NCBI GenBank assembly: GCA_000421065.1
Contig: ATWD01000002.1
Location: 124,001 to 188,000, forward strand
Direction of reading: 5' to 3'
From: Acidobacteriaceae bacterium TAA 166
GTDB taxonomy: Bacteria; Acidobacteriota; Terriglobia; Terriglobales; Acidobacteriaceae
DNA: 64,000 nucleotides
Of the stretch, positions 17,386 to 25,781 are shown piece by piece (the stretch's first letter is position 1; every line of letters begins with the position of its first letter). The notes under the pieces are model-generated. The model did no database searches and was not told where the DNA came from. It worked only from the letters and a program-made list of their open reading frames with translations. Position numbers and translations under genes: made by a program.

Positions 17386-18405
17386 ATGTCGACTACACCC
17401 CCCATTGCAATTCTCGATCCGGGCCTCTCGCTTACGTTGCGGCCGATGCGTTATCCCACGTTCTTCGAGATGTTCAAGGATGGCATTCGCAACACGTGGA
17501 CCGTCGAAGAGGTCGATTTTTCTACCGACCTCGTCGATCTGCGCTCACGTCTAACGCCGGCGGAGATCCACCTGATCCAGCGGCTGGTTGCCTTCTTCGC
17601 GACGGGAGACTCGATCGTCTCCAACAACCTGGTGCTGAATCTCTACAAGCACATCAACTCGCCCGAGGCGCGGTTGTATCTCTCCCGGCAGTTGTTTGAA
17701 GAGGCCGTGCATGTGCAGTTCTACCTGACGCTGCTGGATAACTATGTTCCCGATCCTGAGGCTCGGGCCGCGGCCTTCGCTGCGGTTGAGAACATTCCTT
17801 CGATCACGAAGAAGGCGCAGTTCTGCATGCGCTGGATGGATTCGATCCAGAAGCTCGACGAGCTGAGCAACGCGCAGGAGCGGAAGCAGTTTCTTTTGAA
17901 TCTGGTCTGCTTCGCGGGCTGCATCGAAGGCTTGTTCTTCTTCGCGGCCTTCGCCTACGTGTATTTCCTGCGTTCGCGTGGACTGTTGAATGGCCTGGCC
18001 GCTGGAACGAACTGGGTCTTCCGCGACGAGAGCTGTCACCTCGAGTTTGCCTTCGAGGTGGTCAATGTCGTTCGCGCCGAAGAGCCGTCGCTCTTTGATG
18101 CGGACCTGGAGCGGCAGATTGTCGAGATGATGAAAGAGGCTGTGGACTGCGAGCTGCAGTTTGCGGAAGATCTGTTGTCGGGTGGTGTGGCGGGGCTTTC
18201 GGTGCGTGAGATGCGGCAATATCTCGAGTACGTAGCCGACTCCCGCGTCGTGCGCCTCGGTATGGAGCCGATCTTCGGAGCGAAGAATCCCTTCGCGTTC
18301 ATGGAGCTGCAGGACGTACAGGAGTTTACCAACTTCTTCGAAAGACGCGTCTCCGCGTATCAGGTTGCGGTTGCGGGAGAGGTTGCCTTTCACGAAGACT
18401 TCTAG
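17386..18405 (+). CDS. nrdB: Class Ia ribonucleoside-diphosphate reductase, beta subunit
   Basis: A 339-residue ferritin-fold protein that houses the diiron cofactor and tyrosyl radical. The metal ligands are visible in TDLVD (Asp), EEAVH (Glu-x-x-His) and ESCHLEF (Glu-x-x-His). The Tyr four residues after the first His (H-V-Q-F-Y) corresponds to the radical Tyr of E. coli NrdB, so this looks like a classical Tyr-radical enzyme, not a Mn/Fe variant lacking Tyr. An AAGGAG site lies 7 nt before the ATG. It forms a two-gene operon with nrdA under the cobalamin riboswitch and converges on the GH15 gene. Confidence 0.95.
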   Translation: MSTTPPIAILDPGLSLTLRPMRYPTFFEMFKDGIRNTWTVEEVDFSTDLVDLRSRLTPAEIHLIQRLVAFFATGDSIVSNNLVLNLYKHINSPEARLYLSRQLFEEAVHVQFYLTLLDNYVPDPEARAAAFAAVENIPSITKKAQFCMRWMDSIQKLDELSNAQERKQFLLNLVCFAGCIEGLFFFAAFAYVYFLRSRGLLNGLAAGTNWVFRDESCHLEFAFEVVNVVRAEEPSLFDADLERQIVEMMKEAVDCELQFAEDLLSGGVAGLSVREMRQYLEYVADSRVVRLGMEPIFGAKNPFAFMELQDVQEFTNFFERRVSAYQVAVAGEVAFHEDF

Positions 18406-18416
18406 CAAATCGGCGT

Positions 18417-18452
18417 ACGAGGCGGCCAGGACGAAGAAAACAGCCGCCTCGT
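18417..18452. terminator. Stem-loop between convergent nrdB and GH15 genes
   Basis: ACGAGGCGGC (18417-18426) is the exact reverse complement of GCCGCCTCGT (18443-18452), with a 16-nt loop. It sits in the 55-bp gap between two converging genes, where a bidirectional terminator is expected. There is no strong T-run on the plus strand. Confidence 0.5.
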
Positions 18453-18460
18453 TGATTCGG

Positions 18461-20287
18461 CTAACTCCAGGGCTCGCGGTTCTTTCCTGAAAGCTCGCGA
18501 TCCAAGTAGCTGGCTGCGCTGATCAATGCAAGATGCGTGAGCGCTTGGGGGAAGTTCCCCAGGTGCTGGCCGCTGCTACCCAGCTGCTCTGCATATAAAC
18601 CAACGTGGTTGGAGTACCCCAGCATCTTTTCAAACAGGAGCCGGGCTTTTTCCAGCCGGTTCGATCGAGCGAGCGCCTCGATGTACCAGAAGGTGCAGGC
18701 CGTGAAACTGCCTTCCGGTCCATCTACTCCGTCCAGACCATCTTCGTCTCTGTATCGATAAACAAGCGTATCGATAATAAGATCCTGTTCGATCGTATCA
18801 AGGGTGGAGATCCATTTGGGATCGCTCGGGCTGATGAACCGCACGAGCGGCATGAGCAGGGTCGAAGCATCGACGTGGGAGGCTCCACGAAACTGCACGA
18901 AGCTCTTCTTCTCGTCATTCCAGAAGTTGGTATGGATATCTTCTGCGATTGCATCCCTCGTCTGCTCCATCCAATCGAACGGGCCGGCGAGTGATCGCTT
19001 TGCGCCCAGTCGGATTGCCCGGTCGAAGGCTACCCAGCACATAAGGCGGGAGTGCAGAAAATGTTTTCTGCCGCCGCGAACCTCCCAGATGCCTTCATCC
19101 GGCTCGTTCCAATTCTCGGAGAGCCATCGAAGTATCTTTTTCAGGTTGTTCCATTCGTCGATGCTCAAACCGTCGCCGTATTTGCTCACCAGATAAATCG
19201 CGTCGATGAGCTCGCCATAGAGATCGAGCTGAAGCTGATCTTTGGCGGCGTTTCCTATCCGTACCGGGCGCGAGTCCATGTAGCCGCGAAGATGTTCCAA
19301 CTCGATCTCGGGTGTATCGGTCGAACCATCGGTACGATACAGCACCTGAAGAGGACCATGTCCACCCTCGAGCCGAATCCGTTTATTCAGCCAGAGTTGA
19401 AATGCGTCCGCCTCCTCGAGGAACCCGAGGCGCATCAGGGCATAGAGCGTAAATGCGGAGTCGCGCAGCCACGTATATCGGTAGTCCCAGTTGCGTGGGC
19501 CTCCGATGCGTTCGGGAAGCCCGAAGGTGGGGGCCGCGATAATGGAGCCGTGCTCCTGGTCCGTGAGCAGCTTGAGGACAAGCGCCGATCGAGCAACGGT
19601 CTCGCGCCATCTTCCGGTGTAGTTCGACTGCGCGATCCAGCTCTGCCAGAACCGGAACGTATCCCGAAACTTGCGTTCGATGCGCTCTTCGTCGATCGGA
19701 TGGCGCGCTTCAACGGAATCCTCTCCGAAGGCGAAGATCGCCTGCTCTCCCGCCTTCAGCTTGAAGGTCTGAACGACGTCATTCCCGTGTGTGGTCAGCG
19801 GCAAGGTACTGTGCAGCACAAGACTGGGGAGCTCTCCCTGAGGACGAAAGATCACGGCATTGCCGTCGCATTCGGTGCGATGAGGCATGCGCGCGTAGTC
19901 GAATCGTGGATGGCACTCGAGCGTGAACTCGATCTCCCCCTGGATCACGGTCACGCGCCGGATGACGTGGCTATGGAACTGTGCATTTTCGACGGGCATG
20001 AAGTCGGTCATCTCTGCGATGCCGCTGTCCGATAGAAATCTTGTAAGCAGGATGTTTGTGTCGGGGAAATACAGCTGTTTGGTCTTTTCCTCCTCAAACT
20101 TCGGGGAGATGCTAAAGAAGCCGCCCTTCTCGGGATCGAGCAACGAGGCAAAGACAGTAGGGGAATCGAACTTGGGAAAGCAGAAAAAGTCGATCGATCC
20201 GGTCACGCTGACCAGGGCAATCGACCGCATGTTGCCGATGACGCTGTAATTTTCGATGGGCTGATATTCCGAGGGTGAGGGTTGCAC
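18461..20287 (-). CDS. GH15 family glycoside hydrolase (glucoamylase- or trehalase-like)
   Basis: A 608-residue cytoplasmic protein with no signal peptide. It starts with the N-terminal beta domain typical of this group (YQPIENYSVIGNMRSIALVS, GSIDFFCFPKFDSPTVFASLLD) and continues into an alpha/alpha barrel with GGPRNWDYRYTWLRDSAF and the QLDLYGELIDA motif. This subfamily includes glucoamylase-like enzymes and the actinobacterial GH15 trehalases, so the substrate may be trehalose or an alpha-glucan. A second trehalose enzyme in the window (the secreted GH37) makes the trehalose option attractive but unproven. The gene is monocistronic and converges on nrdB. Confidence 0.88.
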   Translation of the reverse strand: MQPSPSEYQPIENYSVIGNMRSIALVSVTGSIDFFCFPKFDSPTVFASLLDPEKGGFFSISPKFEEEKTKQLYFPDTNILLTRFLSDSGIAEMTDFMPVENAQFHSHVIRRVTVIQGEIEFTLECHPRFDYARMPHRTECDGNAVIFRPQGELPSLVLHSTLPLTTHGNDVVQTFKLKAGEQAIFAFGEDSVEARHPIDEERIERKFRDTFRFWQSWIAQSNYTGRWRETVARSALVLKLLTDQEHGSIIAAPTFGLPERIGGPRNWDYRYTWLRDSAFTLYALMRLGFLEEADAFQLWLNKRIRLEGGHGPLQVLYRTDGSTDTPEIELEHLRGYMDSRPVRIGNAAKDQLQLDLYGELIDAIYLVSKYGDGLSIDEWNNLKKILRWLSENWNEPDEGIWEVRGGRKHFLHSRLMCWVAFDRAIRLGAKRSLAGPFDWMEQTRDAIAEDIHTNFWNDEKKSFVQFRGASHVDASTLLMPLVRFISPSDPKWISTLDTIEQDLIIDTLVYRYRDEDGLDGVDGPEGSFTACTFWYIEALARSNRLEKARLLFEKMLGYSNHVGLYAEQLGSSGQHLGNFPQALTHLALISAASYLDRELSGKNREPWS

Positions 20288-20558
20288 GATTGCTCCAAGT
20301 CAAGTGTTTGATTAGAGCGACCGAAGCAGGAAAATGTTTCACGCTTTGGTAAAAAAAAGACCGCAAACCTTTGTATCTGCTCCATCTTTCGGATCACCCG
20401 GTCTCTGCTCGCAGATCTATCCACGCCAGTCTATGCGGCTACGCTACAGCGTGAAGGCGATTGATCGAAAATTATGGAAGAATCGTCAGAAGTTTTAAAT
20501 CAAACGCGATATCTTTCTCTGTAGTCCTCCCCGACGCTCGCTCTTGAGGAGTAGGGTT

Positions 20559-20738
20559 ATGCATTGCTCCAAATGCGATAGTTCGTCGATTCGCCGTTCT
20601 AAACGGCGTGGGTTGGAACGCGTTTTGAAGTTAATCAACCTGCTTGCCTATGCCTGTGAAAACTGCGGCCACCGGTTTTTCAGATTCAAACAAGAGGATC
20701 TCGAGATTCCGATTGGAGAGGGTAGAGATCGAGCCTAG
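20559..20738 (+). CDS. Small zinc-ribbon protein
   Basis: A 59-residue protein. The ATG at 20559 follows GAGGAG (20546-20551) by 7 nt, which is better than an in-frame TTG that lies at the ribosome-binding site itself. Two Cys pairs, C-S-K-C at the N-terminus and C-E-N-C at about residues 33-36, would form a zinc ribbon. A basic segment (RRSKRRGLERVLK) and a hydrophobic stretch lie between them. No function can be named; such proteins are common as small regulators or uncharacterised metal-binding proteins. It stands alone between GH15 (divergent) and the DUF4142 gene. Confidence 0.6.
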   Translation: MHCSKCDSSSIRRSKRRGLERVLKLINLLAYACENCGHRFFRFKQEDLEIPIGEGRDRA

Positions 20739-20954
20739 CCCGCAGTTCGAAAGTTTCATCCATCTAAACCGGTGAACCGGCCGAGGCTCACTTGGAAGCT
20801 GGATCGCATCGTTCCGCATCCGCCCAATATTTCCGGAAATATCGTTGTGGCGCCGATGACGGGATCCTTTGAGCCGGATAGAAGATCGGCGATTGAATTC
20901 CGTCGCGAAAACCTGGAACGGCGCTAAAATGATCCGCCGAGAGAGGGCCACTTC

Positions 20955-21638
20955 ATGAAATCTTCTTTGCTGCCAGCGTTTTTTCTGATCTCTGCTTTAT
21001 CCGCTGTTCCATTCGTCCATGCCCAGGTTCAGTCCGATCCGTTGACTCCCCCGGCATCGCAGACGCAGCCGAATCAACCTGGACATGTGCAGTCACCGAC
21101 GACCTCCATGCAGGACTCCAGCGGCGCGCCGGGAGATACCGGGCAGCAGATGCGCGACAAGATCTTCGTTCGGAAGGCGGTTGAAGGCGGCTTGGCAGAG
21201 ATTGAACTGGGCAGGCTGGCCGCGCAGAAGAGCTCGAGCGAGGATGTGAAGAGCTTTGGCCAGAAGATGGTGGACGATCACACCAGGCTGAACGAAGAGA
21301 TGGCCGAGATCGCCGACTCGATTGGTCTGAAGATGCCGCGGAAGATGGGAAAGGACGCGCAGGCGGAGTATGACCGGCTGAACTCCCTGTCGGGCGAGGA
21401 GTTCGACAAAGAGTATGTTGCCTTCATGGTGAAGAGTCACCACACGGATCTGCGCGAGTTTCGCATCGCCTCGAGCAGGACGCAGGATTCGGCGCTCAAG
21501 ACGGCTGCGGACAATGGATCAAAGGTGATTCGGGAGCACATGGCGATGGCCGATAAGATGGCCGAGCAGCGGGGCATCCCGCTTCCGGGCCGTGGGCCGA
21601 AGCCGGGCGCCGGCTCTTCGGCATCTTCCCCGCAGTAA
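20955..21638 (+). CDS. Secreted DUF4142 (ferritin-like helical) protein
   Basis: A 227-residue protein with a signal peptide (residues 1-23, ending VHAQ) and a Pro/Gln-rich linker to about residue 60. The DUF4142 helical-bundle domain follows: FVRKAVEGGLAEIELGRLAA, then VKSFGQKMVDDHTRLNEEM and a third helix with MVKSHHTDLREF. The conserved Glu/His residues suggest a ferritin-like four-helix fold in the periplasm or outer envelope, but no activity is established for the family. The C-terminus is a short Pro/Gly/Ser tail. It is followed 59 bp later by a TPM-domain gene, but the two need not be an operon. Confidence 0.85.
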   Translation: MKSSLLPAFFLISALSAVPFVHAQVQSDPLTPPASQTQPNQPGHVQSPTTSMQDSSGAPGDTGQQMRDKIFVRKAVEGGLAEIELGRLAAQKSSSEDVKSFGQKMVDDHTRLNEEMAEIADSIGLKMPRKMGKDAQAEYDRLNSLSGEEFDKEYVAFMVKSHHTDLREFRIASSRTQDSALKTAADNGSKVIREHMAMADKMAEQRGIPLPGRGPKPGAGSSASSPQ

Positions 21639-21697
21639 AGAATGCGCAATCGAATGTGTGGTGTCTTCCGGGCTGGCCCAGCGTAGAATAGCGAACG

Positions 21698-22492
21698 ATG
21701 AGCCGCATCGCGCGATGGCTTGGAATCGTTCTGTTGCTGGTGCTGCCCGTCGGGCTCACGGGCGAGAGCGTCGGCTCACTTCCAAAACCTACCGGCTACA
21801 TTAATGACTTCGCGGGGGTGCTGTCGCCTTCGGTCAAACAGCAGATGGAGATGCTGTGCGGGCAGGTGGATCGGCAGGCCCATGCGCAGATCGCAGTGGT
21901 AACCATCAAAACCCTGGATGACGGTGACTCCATCGAGCAGTTCGCCACTGAGCTTGAGGACAAGTGGGGGGTGGGGAACAAGGAAGATCGCGGCGTTCTG
22001 ATGATTCTCGTCATGACGCCCCGCCGCGGCCGCATCGAGGTGGGATATGGCCTCGAGGGCATCCTGAACGACGCCAAGGTAGGGGATATCGGGCGGTCGA
22101 TGGTGCCGGCGGCCAATCGCGGGGATTATGATGCGGCGGTTCCACTAGGGGTCAGACAGCTTGCGGGAATCATCGCGCAGGACGCCGGGGTGACCCTGAC
22201 CCTGCCCGCGGGGCAGCACCAGTACCGCCGCCAGCAGGTTCAGGGCGAGCCGGTGCAGTTGAGCCTCGGGCAGCTGCTGATCGGCGGTGGAGCGATCATT
22301 CTGGTACTCTTTCTGCTCGCCCGGACCGGAAATCTGGGGCTGATCTTCTTCCTTCTCGGGAACTTGATGGGAGGGGGCGGCGGAAGGGGAGGCTACTACC
22401 GCGGCAGCGGAGACGACGACGGTGGCGGTGGCGGTGGCGGTTTTGGCGGGTTTGGAGGAGGACAATCGGGTGGCGGTGGAGCGAATTTCTAG
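21698..22492 (+). CDS. TPM-domain membrane protein, YgcG-like
   Basis: A 264-residue protein. It has a signal or anchor helix (about 1-22), a TPM domain (about 30-165: YINDFAGVLSPSVKQQMEML, AQIAVVTIKTLDDGDSIEQF, RIEVGYGLEG), a membrane helix near 195-225 and a Gly-rich, Gly/Phe C-terminal tail. TPM domains act at the membrane and are often paired with LemA proteins, as here: the next gene is LemA, 148 bp on. A -10-like TAGAAT ends 8 nt before the ATG and there is no clear Shine-Dalgarno sequence, so a leaderless transcript is possible. Confidence 0.87.
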   Translation: MSRIARWLGIVLLLVLPVGLTGESVGSLPKPTGYINDFAGVLSPSVKQQMEMLCGQVDRQAHAQIAVVTIKTLDDGDSIEQFATELEDKWGVGNKEDRGVLMILVMTPRRGRIEVGYGLEGILNDAKVGDIGRSMVPAANRGDYDAAVPLGVRQLAGIIAQDAGVTLTLPAGQHQYRRQQVQGEPVQLSLGQLLIGGGAIILVLFLLARTGNLGLIFFLLGNLMGGGGGRGGYYRGSGDDDGGGGGGGFGGFGGGQSGGGGANF

Positions 22493-22640
22493 GCGATCTT
22501 TTACGTAACCGGAAGCCGCGAGAGAGATTACGGGACCGGCAGAGTCGGGCGGAGTGATACAGTACAGCCGGTAGGACTTCGGGCCAGGACCAAGATGCAG
22601 TTAAGGAATAAAAGCTCAAGGAAGGAATAGAGATAAGAAG

Positions 22641-23225
22641 ATGAAACCTTTGTGGATCGTTTTGGGCGTTGTCGGCCTCATCCTCCTCCTTCTGCTGTTT
22701 GCGGGCGGAAGCTATGTGAGCACCAAGAACACACTGGTGCAGAAGAACGAAGCGATCAACCAGGCGTTCTCGCAGGTCAACGTGGTGCAGCAGAGGCGAT
22801 TGGATCTAATTCCCAACCTAGTGGCCTCGGTGAAGGGCTATGTCGCTGAGGAATCAACGGTTCTGACCAACATCGCCAATGCCCGCGCGGGCGTTCTGGC
22901 AGCCGGTGGGGATCATTCCGCGAACATCGACGCGAACCGCAAGCTGGACGTGGCCCTGGGACCGTTCTTCCGGCTGCAGGAGCAGTATCCAAACCTGAAG
23001 AGCAACGAGCAGTTCATGCGTTTGAACGACGAGCTGGCGGGGACGGAGAATCGCATCGCGGTGGAGCGGCAGCGATACAATAATGTCCTCAAGGATTACA
23101 ATGTCTACGTCCAGCAGTTCCCCAACAGTATCTGGGCGGGGATGGCAGGCTTCCACGTCCGGAACGAGTACTTCACGGGGAACCCAGAGAACAACGTCGC
23201 GCCCAAGGTCGACTTCTCAAAGTAG
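22641..23225 (+). CDS. lemA: LemA family protein
   Basis: A 194-residue protein with an N-terminal membrane helix (about 3-22) followed by a long helical-bundle domain. The LemA hallmark QAFSQVNVVQQRRLDLIPNL and the Asn/Arg-rich segment RIAVERQRYNNVLKDYN are present. The family is anchored at the membrane with the bulk outside the cytoplasm; its role is unclear. It is commonly next to TPM-domain proteins, as seen here. An AAGGAA site lies before the ATG, and a strong terminator follows the stop at 23254. Confidence 0.92.
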   Translation: MKPLWIVLGVVGLILLLLLFAGGSYVSTKNTLVQKNEAINQAFSQVNVVQQRRLDLIPNLVASVKGYVAEESTVLTNIANARAGVLAAGGDHSANIDANRKLDVALGPFFRLQEQYPNLKSNEQFMRLNDELAGTENRIAVERQRYNNVLKDYNVYVQQFPNSIWAGMAGFHVRNEYFTGNPENNVAPKVDFSK

Positions 23226-23253
23226 AGAAGAAGCCGAGTGAACCTTGGCACGA

Positions 23254-23292
23254 AAGAAGGGCCGTCGCGATAGGCGACGGCCCTTCTTTTTT
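23254..23292 (+). terminator. Strong intrinsic terminator after lemA
   Basis: A perfect 15-bp stem (23254-23268 with 23274-23288) with a GATAG loop is followed by a T-run (23285-23292). It is preceded by A residues, so it could work in both directions. Confidence 0.9.
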
Positions 23293-23346
23293 GGCGGCTC
23301 ACAGGGAACAGTTTGTGGATGCTTGAATCCGTCCCGGCAAAACGAC

Positions 23347-23376
23347 AAGGGCGCGGCCAAAGCCGCACCCTTCCAG
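23347..23376 (-). terminator. Terminator for the anti-sigma/STAS operon
   Basis: AAGGGCGCGGC and GCCGCACCCTT flank a short CAAA loop, with one mismatch. On the minus strand the hairpin lies just downstream of the STAS gene stop and is followed by GTCGTTTTG. Confidence 0.6.
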
Positions 23377-23395
23377 GCGAAGTCCGCGATGGAGA

Positions 23396-23743
23396 TTATT
23401 GGGTGAAGGAAGAGATTGCCGAGGCCTCATCGTTGCTGATGTCGAAGACGGTGTAGAGCTTGGTGATCTGGAGCAGGTCCTGAACCTTCTTGGTCAGGTT
23501 AAGCAGCTTGAGCTCGCCGCCGGCGTTCTTGACCGTGGTGAAGGCGCTGACCAGCTCTCCGATGCCCGAGCTGTCGATGTAGTTGACATCGCCCAGATTG
23601 AGCAGAATCTTCTTCTGGCCCTTGGCCAGCAGGTCGCGAACCGCGTCACGGATGGTTACGCTGCCTTCGCCGAGGGTGATGCGGCCGCTCAGATCCAGAA
23701 TCGTAACGCCATCTACCTGGCGAGTAGATACTTTCATGCTCAT
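23396..23743 (-). CDS. STAS-domain anti-sigma factor antagonist
   Basis: A 115-residue single-domain STAS protein of the SpoIIAA/RsbV type. The phosphorylatable Ser lies in the DSSG motif at residues 57-60. In the partner-switching scheme the unphosphorylated form binds the anti-sigma kinase and frees a sigma factor or other target. The upstream gene on the same strand, 13 bp away, encodes a matching HATPase, so the two form a kinase/antagonist pair. No sigma factor is adjacent. An AAGGAGA site precedes the ATG. Confidence 0.9.
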   Translation of the reverse strand: MSMKVSTRQVDGVTILDLSGRITLGEGSVTIRDAVRDLLAKGQKKILLNLGDVNYIDSSGIGELVSAFTTVKNAGGELKLLNLTKKVQDLLQITKLYTVFDISNDEASAISSFTQ

Positions 23744-23756
23744 GTTTCGTTTCTCC

Positions 23757-24233
23757 TTAGGTCCCCGTTTTTGCGGGTGTGCGGTGTTTGATGAGGGTCA
23801 GCTCGGTACCAGCTTGTAACTGGCGAAAGTTTACCTCATCCATAAAGGCCCGAATCAGAAAGATGCCCCGGCCTGATCCTCGCAGGATATTTTCAGGAGC
23901 CAAGGGGTCGGGAAGGGTGGAAGGATCGAGACCGGGTCCCTGATCGGTGATGCGGATCACGAGATCGTCGGAGGTGGTCTCGAAGGACGCTGTGATGTGT
24001 TTATTGGGGTCGTACGCATTTCCGTGCAGAACCGCATTGACTGCCGCTTCGCGGACGGCCATGGCGATGTAGGGAATGGTCTCCTCATCGAACCCGGCGC
24101 GCTGGGCGTACTGCTCGGCCGTCTGCTCGACTTTATTCACGCTGTCGAGGGTCGAGTCGAGGGTGTAGCTGACGCGGCTTGTCGTTGAGTCGGCCAAGGC
24201 TGTCCTTGTGGTGCTTCTGTGCCCGTCGTCCAT
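23757..24233 (-). CDS. Anti-sigma regulatory factor (RsbW/SpoIIAB-like Ser kinase)
   Basis: A HATPase_c domain protein, about 158 residues from the ATG complementary to 24231-24233. The frame stays open upstream to 24431, but that extension overlaps the divergent MgtE-like gene and looks non-conserved. ATP-binding motifs are present: the N-box MAVREAAVNAVLHGN, the G1 box ITDQGPGLDP and GSGRGIFLIRAFMDEV. It should phosphorylate the STAS protein encoded next to it and hold a target in check. There is no clear ribosome-binding site at this start, so the exact N-terminus is uncertain. Confidence 0.82.
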   Translation of the reverse strand: MDDGHRSTTRTALADSTTSRVSYTLDSTLDSVNKVEQTAEQYAQRAGFDEETIPYIAMAVREAAVNAVLHGNAYDPNKHITASFETTSDDLVIRITDQGPGLDPSTLPDPLAPENILRGSGRGIFLIRAFMDEVNFRQLQAGTELTLIKHRTPAKTGT

Positions 24234-24391
24234 GGCAGACAACAGCGATGATGGCAGTGTGCTTGCGCGAATGCCGATTGTCAAGATTGGCTCCTCTGGC
24301 TGTGGTTTCAGGACGACAGGGGGTTGCGAAAAACGCGTGACCATAACCATACGCTGTTTGGCTCGAACTGATAAGCTCCGGGGGAACGGGA

Positions 24392-25657
24392 ATGACTCGG
24401 AACGGCGATCACAAGACGACGGTCTCGGCACTGCTGGGGACCGAGGTACGGGATGCGAAGGGCACGGCGCTGGGGCGCGTACGTGAGTGCGCGGTGATGC
24501 CGGGAGGAGATTCGTCGCGGGTACTGGGGCTGATCCTGAAGCTTGCGGGACACAAGACAGGAGGCCGGCAGAAGGCTGAGATGGCGGCTGTCGCCGACCT
24601 CGAGCTGATTTCGGATGGCCTGCGGCTGGCTGCGAATGCCGCGCTCGCCGAGACGCCGCAGGATCCTTCCCTGGTGTTGCTGGAGCGGGACCTGCTGGAT
24701 CAGCAGATTATCGATGTCCATGGCCGCAAGGTCGTTCGGGTCAACGACGTGAACCTTAGCTGGGAGAGCACGCCGGAGGGGGGCCGCGCTCTGCGGATCA
24801 CCGAGGTGGAGGTGGGGCTGCGGGGGGCCGTTCGGCGGCTGTTGAAGGGACTTCCCGCAAATGCGATCGAGCGCGTCGCCGTCCGGTTCAGCCCCAGCCT
24901 GATTCCCTGGGACTTCGTCGACCTGATCGATCCCGCGCGGAGGGTGCGGCTGAAGGTGGATCAGGACCGGCTGTCGGAGATGCATCCCTCCGATATCGCG
25001 GCGATTCTCGAGGAGCTGGCTCCGGCAGAGCGTCAGGCTTTATTTGAGAGCCTCAACGAAGAGGTGGCGGCCGAGACGCTGGAGGAGGTAGAGCCGAAGC
25101 TGCAGAAGTCGCTGCTTGAATCGCTCGACGACGAGCAGGTGGCCGGCATCGTGGAGGAGATGGATCCGGGTGCCGCGGCGGACCTGCTGGCCGAGCTTCC
25201 GGAGGAAAAGTCCGAGGCGATTCTCGAGGAGATGGACCCGGAGGAGCGTCAGGAGGTGGAGGAGCTGCTGGAGTTTTCGCAGGACTCCGCTGCCGGTCGG
25301 ATGACTACGGAGTATATTGCGCTGCCGAGGACGGCGACGGTCGCCGAGGTGCTTGCGGCGTTACGCGATTTCGAAGGCGATATCGAGTTGATTACGGATA
25401 TCTACCTGGTGGACGAGGAGGAGCGGCTGTGCGCTCTGGTCTCGGTGGTGAGGATTCTGTTGGCGGGTACGGAGGCCCGTCTGAACGAACTGCCGCATGG
25501 TCACCTGGTGAGCTGCGAGGAGGATACGTCCGGACGCAAAGTGGCGGAGCTGTTCGACAAGTACAACCTGAAGTCGCTGCCGGTGGTGGATGCGGAGCAC
25601 AGGTTGGCCGGGGTCGTTCATGCGGAACAGGTCATCGCCTTATTGCGGTCACACTAG
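24392..25657 (+). CDS. Soluble PRC-barrel/MgtE-N/CBS protein (no transporter domain)
   Basis: A 421-residue protein with no membrane helices. The N-terminal ~90 and next ~80 residues look like two PRC-barrel-like segments (LLGTEVRDAKGTALGRVREC; ERDLLDQQIIDVHGRKVVRV). An MgtE-N alpha-solenoid follows at about 190-300 with repeated units such as LEELAPAERQALFESL and VEEMDPGAAADLLAELP. A CBS pair comes next at about 305-420. This is the cytosolic, Mg-sensing half of MgtE without its channel. Such proteins often sit next to Nramp-type metal transporters, but none is visible here. GGGGGA precedes the ATG. The cognate partner and function are unknown. Confidence 0.8.
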   Translation: MTRNGDHKTTVSALLGTEVRDAKGTALGRVRECAVMPGGDSSRVLGLILKLAGHKTGGRQKAEMAAVADLELISDGLRLAANAALAETPQDPSLVLLERDLLDQQIIDVHGRKVVRVNDVNLSWESTPEGGRALRITEVEVGLRGAVRRLLKGLPANAIERVAVRFSPSLIPWDFVDLIDPARRVRLKVDQDRLSEMHPSDIAAILEELAPAERQALFESLNEEVAAETLEEVEPKLQKSLLESLDDEQVAGIVEEMDPGAAADLLAELPEEKSEAILEEMDPEERQEVEELLEFSQDSAAGRMTTEYIALPRTATVAEVLAALRDFEGDIELITDIYLVDEEERLCALVSVVRILLAGTEARLNELPHGHLVSCEEDTSGRKVAELFDKYNLKSLPVVDAEHRLAGVVHAEQVIALLRSH

Positions 25658-25677
25658 GCAATTTTTGAGGAAGAATT

Positions 25678-25719
25678 ATGGCCTGCCGACCGAGCGTAGT
25701 GAGCCCGCGCGGCAGCGCA
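25678..25719 (-). repeat. Short copy of the dispersed palindromic repeat (copy B)
   Basis: About 42 bp that joins the ATGGCCTGCCG end directly to the AGCCCGCGCGGCAGCGC end, with only a short GTAGTG segment between. It is an internally deleted copy of the family described at 49708-49894 and lies between the MgtE-like and glycosyltransferase genes. Confidence 0.6.
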
Positions 25720-25781
25720 CTTCTTTACCCAAAACAATAGCTCGATACGCCCTGGAATCCTTCGGGCGATAATCAGAGGGA

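Noticed and set aside
22360..22490. Gly-rich tract at the end of the TPM gene as a tandem DNA repeat or CRISPR-like array
   Set aside because: It is only a low-complexity coding tail. No spacers or exact repeat units are present.
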